A program made the translations under genes and the position numbers. Positions 1-10,140 of a stretch of DNA of 64,000 nt are shown piece by piece; position 1 is the stretch's first letter; each line of letters starts with the position of its first letter. The notes beneath the pieces are model-generated. The model saw only the letters and a program-made list of their open reading frames with translations. It ran no database searches and was not told the origin of the DNA. The stretch spans positions 247,066,764 to 247,130,763 of the forward strand of contig OY282559.1 of assembly GCA_958295665.1 (NCBI GenBank), read 5' to 3'. Source of the stretch: Tipula vernalis (lineage: Eukaryota > Arthropoda > Insecta > Diptera > Tipulidae).

Positions 1-950
1 ATGATGGAATGAAATGTTACCCCCCCCCCTCTCTCTCGGCGATGGAAAAAATAGTGGAGACACAACAAAACAAAGTATTAATTATTAATCGAAATTCCGT
101 ACAGCTTTTCAGAACTTGCGGCTCTAATAGGGGAACGCTATGTTAGGAGATTGCGTTTTCTTGTGCTTTAACAATTTGTCATAAAAAAAAACATTACTAA
201 CAAATTTTCTAACAATCGACTGCATAGGTGGCTGAAATCGGGTCGAGTTTCTAAGTCTAACAATCCTTTCCTTTCTATCCTTCGATCTTTGTTGTATGTA
301 AAATGGTGTACGGCGGACCCAGTGTATTCCGGGAATCTTGCTTACGTTTGGTCATATATCTCAATCAATCAATCAGCAAAATTATTGCCATCATTTATGT
401 TTAAAAACTTCATTGTAAACCGCTGTTCGGGCCCTATATTTATGCATGATCTGGTTTCCGTTAAATTAAATCCAGTAATTGAGGGCTGGATCATTGAATG
501 CAGAATGAAACATGATTTGGATGATGTAACAAGTAACCCGCCTTTTTAATCCGTGATGCCTAGTAGAAAAAACAATTGGATGGTGTTTACTCTACCAGCA
601 ACCTTAGGTTTGATATTCTTAAGAACAGGCTTGAACTCCTGATTGTGCAAAAATATAGCTTCCGTTCCTAATTTTTATTTAATTTTTTTCCTTGGGATTT
701 TTGAATGGGAGAACCGTGGATCCGCCGTGGTCGATCGCTATACCTTGAATACTATATGTCCACATTCTACACACATGCCCTTACCGCAGATTTATATCGT
801 TTATTCTCGAGTTTTATATCGTTTATGTCGGTTTTTGAGCAGATGAAATATTTTCCTGTTTTTGTCTTTATGCAATTTTTATATATTTGTGCCGTCGGAA
901 AATGCGAATTTGTGAGATTCAATAAATTCACTTTACTTTAATCTGAAATT
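1..950. other. AT-rich sequence, unassigned
   Basis: This stretch opens with a short C-run and CT repeat at about 21-38. Its open frames are short, and I do not recognise a protein family in them. A polyadenylation-like AATAAA sits near 920 in a T-rich context, so part of this could be the 3' end of a transcript or of an old retroelement. That reading is inference only. Confidence 0.3.
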
Positions 951-2465
951 GATTAGTACAATTTTGTTGGATTGTTGTTTTGTGACAAGATCACAATATA
1001 ATATTTTTCGAATACTTTGAGTAGTAGTAGTATACATTTTGATGGAACTCCCTAATTGTTGTTACTAAATTAATAAATAAGACGACTGCAAAGCTTTTCA
1101 CAATAATTGCATGTGTTCGTTCGATATCGTTTGTGCAAATAAATTTTTTGCAGGTTGATTCATTAGGTTTTACCTGAGAGAAGCAGTGCACAAATATGCC
1201 TTCTCCAGAAATTTGGAATTTTGCCCTCTTCCTGATTTCACTGAAACGTTTTCAGACCCCACTGTGCTAGTCAGAGGACTAAAATTGGCTACCATATCCC
1301 AATTAGTCCTTAATATAGGTGCGTAAACGTTTACATACATAATTACCCCATAAAAAATATCGAATAATCACAAACTTACTTTTTTAATTTGCTAATGTCA
1401 ATTGTGACTCTGAAATCCGAATAATCTCTAAATCAACGTCACGCAAATCACGAAAAATCACGCTCAACCTCTATTTAATTTACGAAATATCGAATAATCT
1501 TATAAACATTTCGAATCATTGAGAAAAAACAAATATCATCTCGAAAAATTCGAAAAATCTTCAAATCTAGTTTGTGCCTTCTAACTCTATTTGTGGCTAA
1601 TGCTTTTATGCGCATTCTGCAGGTATGAAAACCAAATTCCTCGACTTATTTCAGAACTTCAGCAAACAACCTGTTAAAATGAAACTACTCTCCATTCGTG
1701 ATGATAGTAGGTTCTTTTACTTCATTTGAAACTATTGAATAGTCCACAGACATTCATATAAAGCTGTTGCTTCTTTCGACTAAACTGTATGTGCTTCCCA
1801 ATTAGAGAAATCAACTGGTATTATATGATTCTCAATTGTCCAATCCGCTGAAGCTATTCGTCGATTTGTGCAAGACAAACGTATGTTATTGGTCGTTTAG
1901 CTGTGAGTACAGGTTTAGAATTAAGCTTAACAAAAATTTCGAATATTTTTAAATCAATGATAGTTGGAAGCATCGAACAAACATCTCGGAGCTAAAATCA
2001 CAATACCAGACGCTAACACTAGATTTGCGATGAGCACGATACTCGCTTAAACTCGAATAGTAAGAAATTACCTGTAAATAAATCGAACATTATTCGAAAT
2101 TTGAATGACATTTCGAATAATCTGGAATGACATTCAACTGAAGGCCAATGGATATTTTGCAGATGCTTTTGTTTTACGAAATTAAATTGTGTTCATAATT
2201 GTAAAAGTACGAAAACCGCGACATTTACGGCAATTTTGAAAACATGCAGCTGCTACTGCATCACTAATCCTAAATTGGTTAACGAAAGTGAAAAGCAACA
2301 TCTTGAGAGTTGAAAATAAACGTGACCTGACAAATTCGAAAGTATTTCCCCCCTTCTTTAAATTTTTGGTTAAGTGAACCTAGAAACTTAGCTTGTTTGC
2401 AGATTTGAATTTCCGTTTTTTTTTTTTTGGCAATTTTCAAACTGTGTAGTTTTTGCTTAACTAAT
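951..2465. other. AT-rich intergenic sequence with scattered CGAATAATC motifs
   Basis: I see no gene here. Between about 1330 and 1570, and again at 2040-2130, the motif CGAATAATC and close variants recur several times. It is the reverse complement of the ATTATTCGAG-type motif that fills 37.5-38.5 kb. The rest is low-complexity AT-rich DNA. Confidence 0.5.
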
Positions 2466-2469
2466 GTAG

Positions 2470-2586
2470 TTTTCGATTGACCAAAAAAACTAAACTCAGT
2501 GCAAAAAAACTAAACTCGACCATTTTTTACTATGGCGAGTTTAGTTTTTTTTGCACTGAGTTTAGGTTTTTTTGATCAATCGAAAA
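2470..2586. repeat. Long near-perfect hairpin (fold-back)
   Basis: The left arm (2470-2518) and right arm (2536-2586) are inverse complements over about 50 bases. They differ by one substitution and two single-base length differences in A/T runs, and are separated by a 17-base spacer. Each arm itself contains two copies of an ACTAAACTC-like motif. The structure could be a small fold-back element or a recent inverted duplication. No target duplication was recognised. Confidence 0.85.
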
Positions 2587-2799
2587 GTGAAATTTCAAAT
2601 AGAAACTTTAAAAAATTACAATAATTTTTATAAAGTGGCTTATAAAAGTTTCTTGATAACTCTGCGGTTCGGAGCTTTAAAATTAAATGTAGGAGATTTT
2701 GAGAAGTTCTTATTTTAGACAGAAGAGAGGACTTATAATTAATAGGTTTTTAACGATTGTCGTCAGTTAGGCGTTAGAATTTGTTTAGTAATCTTATAC

Positions 2800-3119
2800 T
2801 TACAGCATTGCCAGACTGCAGTTTAATAAATTCGATTTAGCTAAACTGGATCAGTTCCTCTTTGATACAAAACGCGATTAACAAAAACTACGGTTGATAC
2901 ACTAATACCCTAGACATACTGCGATTTAATAAAACCGATTTAGTGAATTTTTCGAGATTAGCCGCAGTGTGTCAACCTCGATTTAGCTGATTCCTTTGTT
3001 TTTGCATAGAAACTTAAACTAGGTTAGCTAAATCAGATTTATTAAACCACAGTCTGTCTAGGGTATAACTCCAAACATTCACTAAATCCGATTTATTAAA
3101 TCGCAGTGTGTTAATGGTA
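2800..3119. mobile_element. Inverted-repeat MITE, copy A (interrupted by copy B)
   Basis: The left end near 2803-2845 carries CAGACTGCAGTTTAATAAAT. The right end at 3075-3119 carries its inverse, and TTA follows at 3120-3122. The terminal repeats match those of the element at 49516-50086. It has no coding capacity. A second copy of the family (2906-3065) lies inside it. The three-base TTA/TAA duplications suggest a PIF/Harbinger-type element, but no transposase is present to confirm this. Confidence 0.6.
2906..3065. mobile_element. Inverted-repeat MITE, copy B (nested in A)
   Basis: This 160-bp element begins TACCCTAGACATACTGCG and ends with the inverse of TACCCTAGACAGACTGTG. It is flanked on both sides by TAA (2903-2905 and 3066-3068), a three-base target duplication. 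It sits inside copy A of the same family. It is non-coding and must have been mobilised by a transposase encoded elsewhere. Confidence 0.75.
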
Positions 3120-3122
3120 TTA

Positions 3123-3717
3123 CTTTAGTCAGACTGCGGTTTAATAAATTCGATTTAGCCAACTCGATCAGGTGCGCGATGGATTAATGCGCGGTTAGCT
3201 AAAATTGTGGTTGAATTCTACGACTAAACTCAAGAAACCCACTAATAGTTATTTATGGTACTAGTGAGCAAATCGAGATAATATCCACGAGGGATAAGTT
3301 TGTCCTACGAGGCGATAGCCGAGTGGGACATTATCCCGAGTGGATAATTTCTCCTTGCTCACGAGTGGCATACAACATTTTATTCACTTTTGTTGAAATA
3401 AATTTCGTAAATTAATCAGGAATAGTTCCATTTTATCCTAGATCGTTCTTTAAATTGTCATGTTCAGTACTTTAATTTAACTGATTTTTGGACAATTGAT
3501 TATAGTTTTTCATTCAATTTGGCTACGAATAATTTTCCAATAACTTCTCAACATTTTGTTATACAAAATATAACTCACGTTGCCCCTAGCAGCGTGGGTT
3601 ATACAATAACAATGGGTTATTTTACATTTTCTTTATTTGAAATCAGCATAGTTATCGGGCTATTATATATCAAAAGTGGATAAATCCATTTTATTAAATC
3701 GTAGTCTGGCCAGAATA
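3123..3717. mobile_element. Inverted-repeat MITE, copy C (long form)
   Basis: The left end carries CAGACTGCGGTTTAATAAAT and the right end carries the inverse with diverged bases. TTA occurs at 3120-3122 and at 3718-3720, so copy C abuts copy A across a shared TTA. At about 595 bp it is longer than copies A and B, and it holds an internal inverted repeat at 3254-3372. There is no recognisable coding sequence. Confidence 0.6.
3254..3372. repeat. Imperfect inverted repeat with GC-rich core
   Basis: The left arm (about 3254-3306) is complementary to the right arm (about 3325-3372). Both carry TGAGCAA/TTGCTCA, a diverged GATAATATCC/GGATAATTTC pair, and GGGATAA/TTATCCC. The centre contains the palindromic GGCGATAGCC. 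The structure sits inside copy C and may be a separate nested fold-back element. Confidence 0.6.
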
Positions 3718-3852
3718 TTAGCAATTTTGTCTCCTACTCTGCGTGGACAAATATGGTTGGTTAAAAGCTAGATTACCATATTTATGTTAAAGGCGCTCAT
3801 TCAATCTCCTAACATTAATATTTGTTGAATAAAAAGGGAGCTCAGGATAAAT

Positions 3853-4186
3853 GTCAAATATTTGGGCCTACCTCTTGATAGAAGGTTTAGCTGGAGAAAT
3901 TAAATGAAATCAAAACGCTATCAAATAATAATAAGTTTTTGGTACTGGCTGATTGGAAGAAAATCAAGTAAGTCTAGACTATAAGATCCTGCTATATAAA
4001 GCTGTCATGGTCCCAATATTGCCATATGGAATTCAGCTTTCGGGTTCTAGAAGCGCATTAAATATAAAGAATCTTGTGCACCGTGGTTTATCAGAATTTA
4101 TCAATACCCACAAAAACTTAGGAATTAAAACGCTTAAAGAAAATATAACAACTTTCAGTCTGAAGTATCACTCGAATTTGGAATAA
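3853..4186 (+). pseudogene. Jockey-like non-LTR retrotransposon ORF2, C-terminal fragment
   Basis: The translation gives VKYLGLPLDRRFSW, then WLIGRKSS and, after a frameshift near 3953, LDYKILLYKAVMVPILPYGI followed by LGIKTLKENI. These are typical blocks from the region behind the catalytic palm of Jockey-clade reverse transcriptases, in the right order. A stop near 3901 and the frameshift mark it as dead. Only the last hundred or so residues of the roughly 900-residue ORF2 remain, as expected for a 5'-truncated copy. Its presumed 3' end lies beyond the mariner inserted downstream. Confidence 0.75.
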
Positions 4187-4443
4187 CAGCAAACTAAAAA
4201 CAAGTATTATTGTAGGTTTAGACTTAAGATAAAAAATACCACCTTGGTCAAAAAGTTCCCGGAATAACCACCGTGTGGCGCTCCCATCGTTCCGATTTGA
4301 CTTCTGTGGTTTTTGTTAAGTTGCTACATCTGTTGCTGGTATTCCTTCTAAATCTTAGCGTCATAGCTTGACATTTGCTAAAGTTACGTAGTCAAGAGTA
4401 CATCTATCTCTGTGTGTGTTGGCGATTATTTACAATTTTAGAA

Positions 4444-5397
4444 ATGGATTTAAATTTGCAACAACGAACTTGTATTAAATTTTGCGTAGAAAACAAATTT
4501 AATGGTGCGCGAACGTTGGAAATGTTGGAAAAGTGTTTCGGCAACGATTCTCTAAAGAAAACGGTCGTTTACCAGTGGCACGAGCGGTTTAAAAGTGGTC
4601 GTGAGGCAATCGAAGACGATGAACGCAGTGGCAGACCATCGACATCGAAAATCGACGAAAACATTGACAAAGTAAAAGAAATATTGGTCAATAACCGCAA
4701 ATTAACCATCAGAGAGATAGCGGAGGACGTCCAAGATATTTTGGTTAATGATTTGGGTTTCCGTCGTGTAGCAGCAAAGCTGGTGCCAAAATACCTCAAT
4801 TTCATGCAAAAAAAACTGTGTTGACGTCGCAAAAGACGTGATTTGCGAGGCTGAATCCGACCCCACATTCATCAAAAGGATCATTACTGGAGACGAGACG
4901 TGGGTTTATGAGTACGACATGCAATCCAGACATCAGGCAAGTGAATGGCGTTCACCAAATGAGCCGAGACCAAAAAAACCACGTCGTTTTCAGTCAAAAA
5001 AGAAGGCAATGCTCACGGTTTTCATGGATTAGAACGGTGTAGTGCATCATGAATTTTTGCCAGAAGGCCAGACCGTAAACAAAGAGTATTATTTGGGCGT
5101 TATGAGGCGTTTGCGTGAAGCAATTCGTCGAAAGAGACCAGAATTGTGGGCAGAAAACTCGTGGATTTTGCACCGATAACGCACCGTCGCACAGTGCCAT
5201 CATTATTCGTAATTTTTTGACGAAAAATGCAACAAATACCATCCAACAGCCACTGAATTCACCTGATTGTTTCGAGGATTGAATCAAGCGCTGGCATAAG
5301 TGTGAAATGTTTCGAGGATTGGATCAAGCGCTGGCATAAGTGTGTTGTAGTCGATGGGGATTTCTTTGAAGGGGACAATATAGATTTAGATTATTAA
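4444..5397 (+). pseudogene. mariner transposase, broken
   Basis: A mariner transposase cuts and pastes its element at TA sites using a D,D34D catalytic triad. The ATG at 4444 opens an N-terminal helix-turn-helix region (QRTCIKFCVENKFNGARTLE, then a DDERSGRPSTS linker). The first frame ends at 4824 just after an A-run, where the frame shifts. The first catalytic Asp is in GDETWVYEYD (4892-4894). A stop lies at 5030-5032, followed by VVHHEFLPEGQTVNKEYYL. A one-base shift precedes DNAPSH, which holds the second Asp (5175-5177). Right after LNSPD the sequence jumps to the C-terminal FEDWIKRWHKC block, so the third Asp is deleted. The last frame ends at 5397. Confidence 0.92.
5268..5346 (+). repeat. 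40-bp tandem duplication in the mariner C-terminal region
   Basis: Two near-identical copies start at 5268 and 5308 with TGTTTCGAGGATT and run through GCTGGCATAAGTGTG. They sit exactly at the deletion that removed the third catalytic Asp. The period of 40 is not a multiple of three, so the duplication also breaks the frame. Confidence 0.9.
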
Positions 5398-5452
5398 ACT
5401 TGTATTTTTAATTTTCTGAATAAATTCCGGGAACTTTTTGATCAATGTGGTA

Positions 5453-5552
5453 TATTTTAGGTTGTAAAATTGTCTTACTTCTCTTAGTTTCGTTTAAAGA
5501 AGATCTTAGAATAAAGCCATAAGTCCCTACCAAAACAAAAAAAAATAAATAT
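5453..5552 (+). other. Probable 3' tail of the Jockey-like element
   Basis: The sequence after the mariner ends in an A-rich tract with AATAAA (about 5537-5552). It fits as the 3' untranslated end of the Jockey-like fragment that stops at about 4186, with the mariner inserted between. This is inference from order and the A-rich tail; no second Jockey copy in the window proves it. Confidence 0.4.
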
Positions 5553-6455
5553 TTTATGTATTGCCGCTCTTAATCGATTTAAAACGTTTTGCTAAAAGAA
5601 GGTAATATAGATTAATATAGATTAGCTATAGTAGCTTTTTGTCTACGAACAACTTAACATGTGCTTTAAGTTGACTCCACTCTTAGGCCCTTCTCTTGCT
5701 CAGACAATCGTCAATAATATTAAATTTCAAACCGTCACTTTTTCTGCCCCACAATCTACAGACAATTTTCAGATTACATCCAACTGACTTTTTATTCGAC
5801 CTTTTCATTTGGACTTGCTCATTAGTTCAAGGCTTAAAATAAAATGTTTCCTGGTTTCATCTCTGAAAAGAAGAATGATTCATTAGATCTTGCGTTTTAT
5901 AATGCCGCCTGTTATTTGACTTAAAAGACAATTAACCTTGAAGCATTACATTTTTCCATTTTTAAAATAGCGCTGATTTTTAACAATTTTTCGGATGAAA
6001 CGTGTACGTATGTATGTACTCCAGACCAACTCACCCAGAAAACATTTCTCGTCGAAATTTGTACTTCACTGATAAAATTTTAAAAATCTACTCATAGACT
6101 ACCACTTAAAACAATAATATTAAAAAATATTTTACTTAAAAATTGTATTTTGAAAGGCATTTTGGGATAGTGGCGTTTTTTTTATCAAACGTCGTTTTGA
6201 AGGTCATTTTAAGGTCAATGTTTTTTTTAAATTTGTAATGAACCATTTTTGTCCGAAATGTTTTTTATCTTGCTTTTCTTTTATGGTAATATCATAGAAT
6301 AACTACTAGTAGTAATTCTATGGTAATATCAGCTTTAAAGTACAATATTTAACGCAGGTTTAACTCACTGATACATAGCTATAAAGAGTTATTTGTTCAA
6401 AGCAGAACATCGAACCCATATTTTTTCTGGTTTTGGAAAATATTTTGCGTTCCGG
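5553..6455. other. AT-rich intergenic sequence
   Basis: No gene or element was recognised. There is a small palindrome near 6294-6322, in which ATAGAAT and ATTCTAT flank ACTACTAGTAGT. Confidence 0.5.
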
Positions 6456-6459
6456 TTTA

Positions 6460-6640
6460 TTTTCGGGGCGAAATCGGATCGAATTCGATTCAAATATATT
6501 AGAGTCTTCCAATAATTGGATTCTTATTTGAATTAAATCAAATTCGTTCGTTTCTTATTTAAATTAAATATGAATTTTATATTTCGAAGAGTCGAACACG
6601 TTCGAATCGAATTCACAAATAGCCCCCCCCCCCCCATTTA
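6460..6640. mobile_element. Hairpin MITE, diverged copy
   Basis: The right half matches the element at 20773-20933: a CGTTCGTTTCTTATT-like centre, then CACGTTCGAATCGAATTC and CAAATAGCCCC at the end. The left half is more diverged. The right end runs into a 13-base C-run (6623-6635). It is non-coding. Confidence 0.7.
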
Positions 6641-7680
6641 TAAATTTAAACGTGTCGTTGGTGCAGTTAAAATAATTTTTGCAAGATCAATTAAGACTTG
6701 AACGTTTGTTTATCCCTAAATTGTTTAAAATATCGGTAAAATTAGTACAATAAGTTTATTTCAATCATTACCCATTTGTACTCATATATACTACCGTGCT
6801 ACGAAAAAAAGTCACAAACGCCAAAAGTCGAAAAATGCGTTAGGGGCATATCATCTACTTGGTGACAATAACTCCTATCTGAAAAAATTGTATTTTTCAG
6901 AAAACGAGAAAAACTGTTTCATATTAATATGGACAACCTTTATAGAAGAAATTGTTTTATCCCTTTCTTTAGGTTACATCTTACATGTAAAGGTACGTAC
7001 GCTACATTCCCATATTCCTACATTAAAATCTCACTTATGCCAAAATTGCAGATATGAGTTATTGTCACGAAGCGGGCGACATTTGGATTCTGCAAACAAA
7101 TACCTATATTTCTGCTTTTTTGAAAAGCCAAATATCCATCATTAAAGTAATCATTTAGTAGTCAAGTTTCATATTAAGACATGTCAAACAAAAACAGAAA
7201 AATTGAAATTAATCAAAACTACAAAAAGGCAAATGTGACTTTTTCTTAGCACGGCAGTATACATCCCTTAAAAATGTAAATGATAAAACATGTAAAACTC
7301 AGAAAGATGTCATTTAATAGATAAAATTTCGATAGTATAATAATTAATTAAATTCATCATCATGTTCATTAGTATCGCTGAAAATTTAAATCAATTAATC
7401 AGTTATTCAGTTATTACTAACAAAGTAATCATTATTAATTCTAATTCAACATTCCATTCAAAAATTTGTATAACCTTAGCTCAGAGAAGACCTCATATGA
7501 TAAATTCAATTAGTATCAGCCACCTATTTTAATGCTCTCCGCCATCCAGGTTAACTTCGCTTCTCAAAAATACTATCTTCAACCTGCAACTAATGCTACA
7601 TAAGTCCACCCACCCCATGATGAAAATGTACAGTCAATATCAATAAAATAAATATAAGGAAATTGAAAATTAGATTTTTA
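6641..7680. other. AT-rich intergenic sequence
   Basis: No coding region or element was identified. The open frame near 6888-7145 has no recognisable motif and is probably chance. Confidence 0.5.
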
Positions 7681-9030
7681 AAGATATTTATAATGGTACC
7701 ATATCAAATTGATACATATATTATCAATAATATTATCATTTATATGTTATACATATATGGTATTTATCACGAATCAAACAAAATTAACACTTGTTGAAAT
7801 TAAAAAAAACAAAACTTTCAAAAATTCAAAAATTAATTCCAAAAAACAAAAACCCTACCGTTCACAAGCCACAAACCCATCCTCCCTCCCCAATCGTGAC
7901 ATTTGTTTAAACAAATATCACGATTAAAGAAAGAAAACAAATTTGTAACCCATAAACAACAAAGTTTCCGCTTCCTAAAATCAACCTCCAAATTCCCAAA
8001 AAATCCTCTCAATCTCAACTTAAAACACGTGATAAAGAAACAGCAAAAACCAAATAAAATTAACACGTCTGCAAAAATACAGAATCGATTTATGAGAATC
8101 TTTTTAAGCGCGGCTAATAGAACACATATTAAACACATGCTAGAAAACAAAGCTGAAAATCAATCAGCCAGAGAATACACTTTAATATGCTAAAACTGTT
8201 TTATATATGTACTCAGCAAGGGTCTTCCTAATTATTTCGATAGTTTGCTGTCTACAGCAGAGAAATCCATAATTAGAATACCAGGAATACTCATTTTAGA
8301 TTATTACAAGTTTATCAACTATTATGCATAGTTATTCAATAAAGAAAAAATTAATATTTAGTTATTTCGCGAAATATAATAATTTATTTAATTGATTAAT
8401 TAATTTAGATAAAAATAGTTTTTTTTAAAATGTCAATAATGATAAATAAACAAACAAACAAATACACAAATCACAAATCACAAGAACCAACAACAACAAA
8501 TTTCATGTTTATTTATTTATTTTTTGTAAATATGCAACAATTTTACACCAAAAGTACACACCCCCCACACAAATTCACTCACAACAACGCTATTTCAATT
8601 TCCGTAAAAAAAAGAAAATGAAAACGAACAACCCTTGCATACAAATATGACCTCATCTGCATACAGGTGTTTGGTTGGTAAAATACAACAATCCGATGTA
8701 AAACATTCAATCTTCTAATATTTAAACAACAACAACTCAGATTTGTGTATATATACATATATGTATACAAAAGGTGCTTCTTTATATCATAAGTGTTTAT
8801 ACCGTAAAAACATCCCAGACATTTTAGTTGGTTTTGCTTCTACAGATAACAGTAATTATAGCACAAGCAATACATTAAAAATACAAGCTAAATTCTTAAA
8901 TAATAAAATAATAAAAATTTATACTCACACATATATACACACCAAATCTGAACCGTCATACAATACTACACAAAATCAATACATAAATTTAATATATAAC
9001 AACTGTTCCTTACTACCACATACGAAACGC
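7681..9030. other. G-poor, A/C-rich tract
   Basis: From about 7770 to 9000 the plus strand is markedly poor in G and rich in A and C. The open frames on both strands are a by-product of this composition. A 32-base palindrome lies at 7893-7924. The skew could reflect long-term transcription of the minus strand or a 3' untranslated region on it. That is speculative, and no gene was recognised. Confidence 0.5.
7893..7924. repeat. 32-bp palindrome
   Basis: ATCGTGACATTTGTTT is followed directly by its inverse complement with a single mismatched pair, with no spacer. It has no known partner motif. It could form a cruciform or bind a dimeric factor. Confidence 0.85.
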
Positions 9031-9236
9031 AAGTGGCGTTAGATTACCTGTCTAACGATATCAGTAGCGCTAGTCATAGTCAATTTTTGAAGAAGATTAA
9101 TCCTGTATCTTGTTCAATCATCACTCAACACGCTATCTAACGGTACTCGATTAGTACCGTTAATTATTACTGAGTCATGGTTTCTTCTGTTTCCCAATAA
9201 AATCTCACTTTTATTACAAGAAGTTTTACTATTTTT

Positions 9237-9253
9237 TATTATTATTATTATTG
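9237..9253 (-). repeat. TAA-repeat 3' tail of a non-LTR retrotransposon
   Basis: On the minus strand the sequence ends in (TAA/ATA) repeats directly after GGCCCTCCAA. A simple TAA repeat instead of poly(A) is the known 3' terminus of I-type non-LTR elements. It follows the coding remnant read on the same strand. Confidence 0.6.
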
Positions 9254-9700
9254 GAGGGCCATGTGGGCAATCAGCCACCTCGCACTGCGACCTAAAAGAT
9301 CTATTGTGCTGGACTCTACTTAATTATCCGGCCAGTCAATATTCAGATTCTTTATGAACCTGATAATACTGCCAGCCGATACGTGATACATACTATCTGG
9401 GCTTATTGCTCTCCCTCCTAGATGTTTATTAGTACAGCATGTAGTTCCGCTAGAAAGACGATAGCATTGGAGCAAAAGGACTTCGAGAGGGCTATCCCAC
9501 TCCCGTTTATTCCTACCCTTGCCCCGTCTTCCGTTTGATTTTACTCTTACGAGTTGCTGGGAATTGCAAATCGCCTGTAGGTCACCCAGCTTTACTACAG
9601 GAAGGCTAAATAAAACTGGAGGGTGCCTGGAATCCAGAGTCCGCATATTTTGGACTGATTTACCTATCAGCCATTCATCCATCGGCATATGCTGTTTCAC
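9254..9700 (-). pseudogene. Non-LTR retrotransposon ORF2, extreme C-terminus
   Basis: The minus-strand frame that stops at 9320 ends with VLLLQCYRLS, then GGRAISPDSMYHVSAGSIIR and FIKNLN. This is the pattern of the C-terminal tail of I/LOA/R1-type ORF2 proteins, where a Cys/His segment is followed by a short helix with an LGxxxI...IxxFIKxL layout. The upstream part (about 9400-9700) is open but I cannot place it. The frame is followed by about 65 bases of 3' sequence with GAGGTGGCTGATTGCCCACA and the TAA tail. Most of the element is missing, as in a 5'-truncated insertion. Confidence 0.5.
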
Positions 9701-10140
9701 CTTAGATTATGGTTTTTTGTCAAGGTTTTCTCCTTTAGCGCCGTACTTTAGCCTGTGCCAAATGGCCAAAAATGTGCCAAATGGCCTTAGTTACCAGTGG
9801 TTGCCACAAGGAGGCAGCACGTACACTTGCGAATTGTGAACAGGTTACCTATTACATAATACCCATCACGCAGCTGCCTAATACATGACCAGAACAGTTC
9901 ACGTGATGCGCACCCTACTGGAAGGTTACGGATCCGGTAGACTAATCTACTCAACTTTGGTCCCCCCCTCCAATAGACGCCAAACTACAGAACCACAAAA
10001 ATGACACGACAACAACAAATATTATATATTTATCACAACACACTCACTAAATTTAAATTTAATTTAAATTAAATTCATTAAATACACATAGTTAAAGTGA
10101 AATAAAACAAAATAAAATTAAAATTATCGAAGAGGACAAC
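9701..10140. other. Higher-GC sequence, possibly part of the same retroelement
   Basis: The base composition up to about 9970 is clearly less AT-rich than the surroundings and the tract contains mixed-complexity sequence. A duplicated GTGCCAAATGGCC motif occurs near 9757-9784. I do not recognise a domain. It may be the 5' portion of the truncated non-LTR copy or another old insertion. Confidence 0.3.

Larger units (their letters stand above)
4239..5450 (+). mobile_element. mariner DNA transposon, inactive
   Basis: The terminal inverted repeats run inward from 4239 (CCACCTTGGTCAAAAAGTTC) and from 5450 (CCACATTGATCAAAAAGTTC on the other strand) and match at all but two of about 27 bases. TA flanks both ends (4237-4238 and 5451-5452), the target duplication typical of Tc1/mariner. 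At 1212 bp it is slightly shorter than the usual 1.3 kb, in line with internal deletions. It lies in what looks like the 3' part of a Jockey-like fragment. Confidence 0.92.

Noticed and set aside
721..740. CCGTGGTCGATCG shared with about 26588-26600
   Set aside because: A shared 13-14-base string is expected by chance several times in a window this long.
4569..5287. Minus-strand frames of up to 99 codons
   Set aside because: They are antisense to the mariner transposase.
7833..8193. Overlapping open frames of about 100 codons on both strands
   Set aside because: Both arise from the G-poor A/C-rich tract and the central palindrome; no conserved motif.
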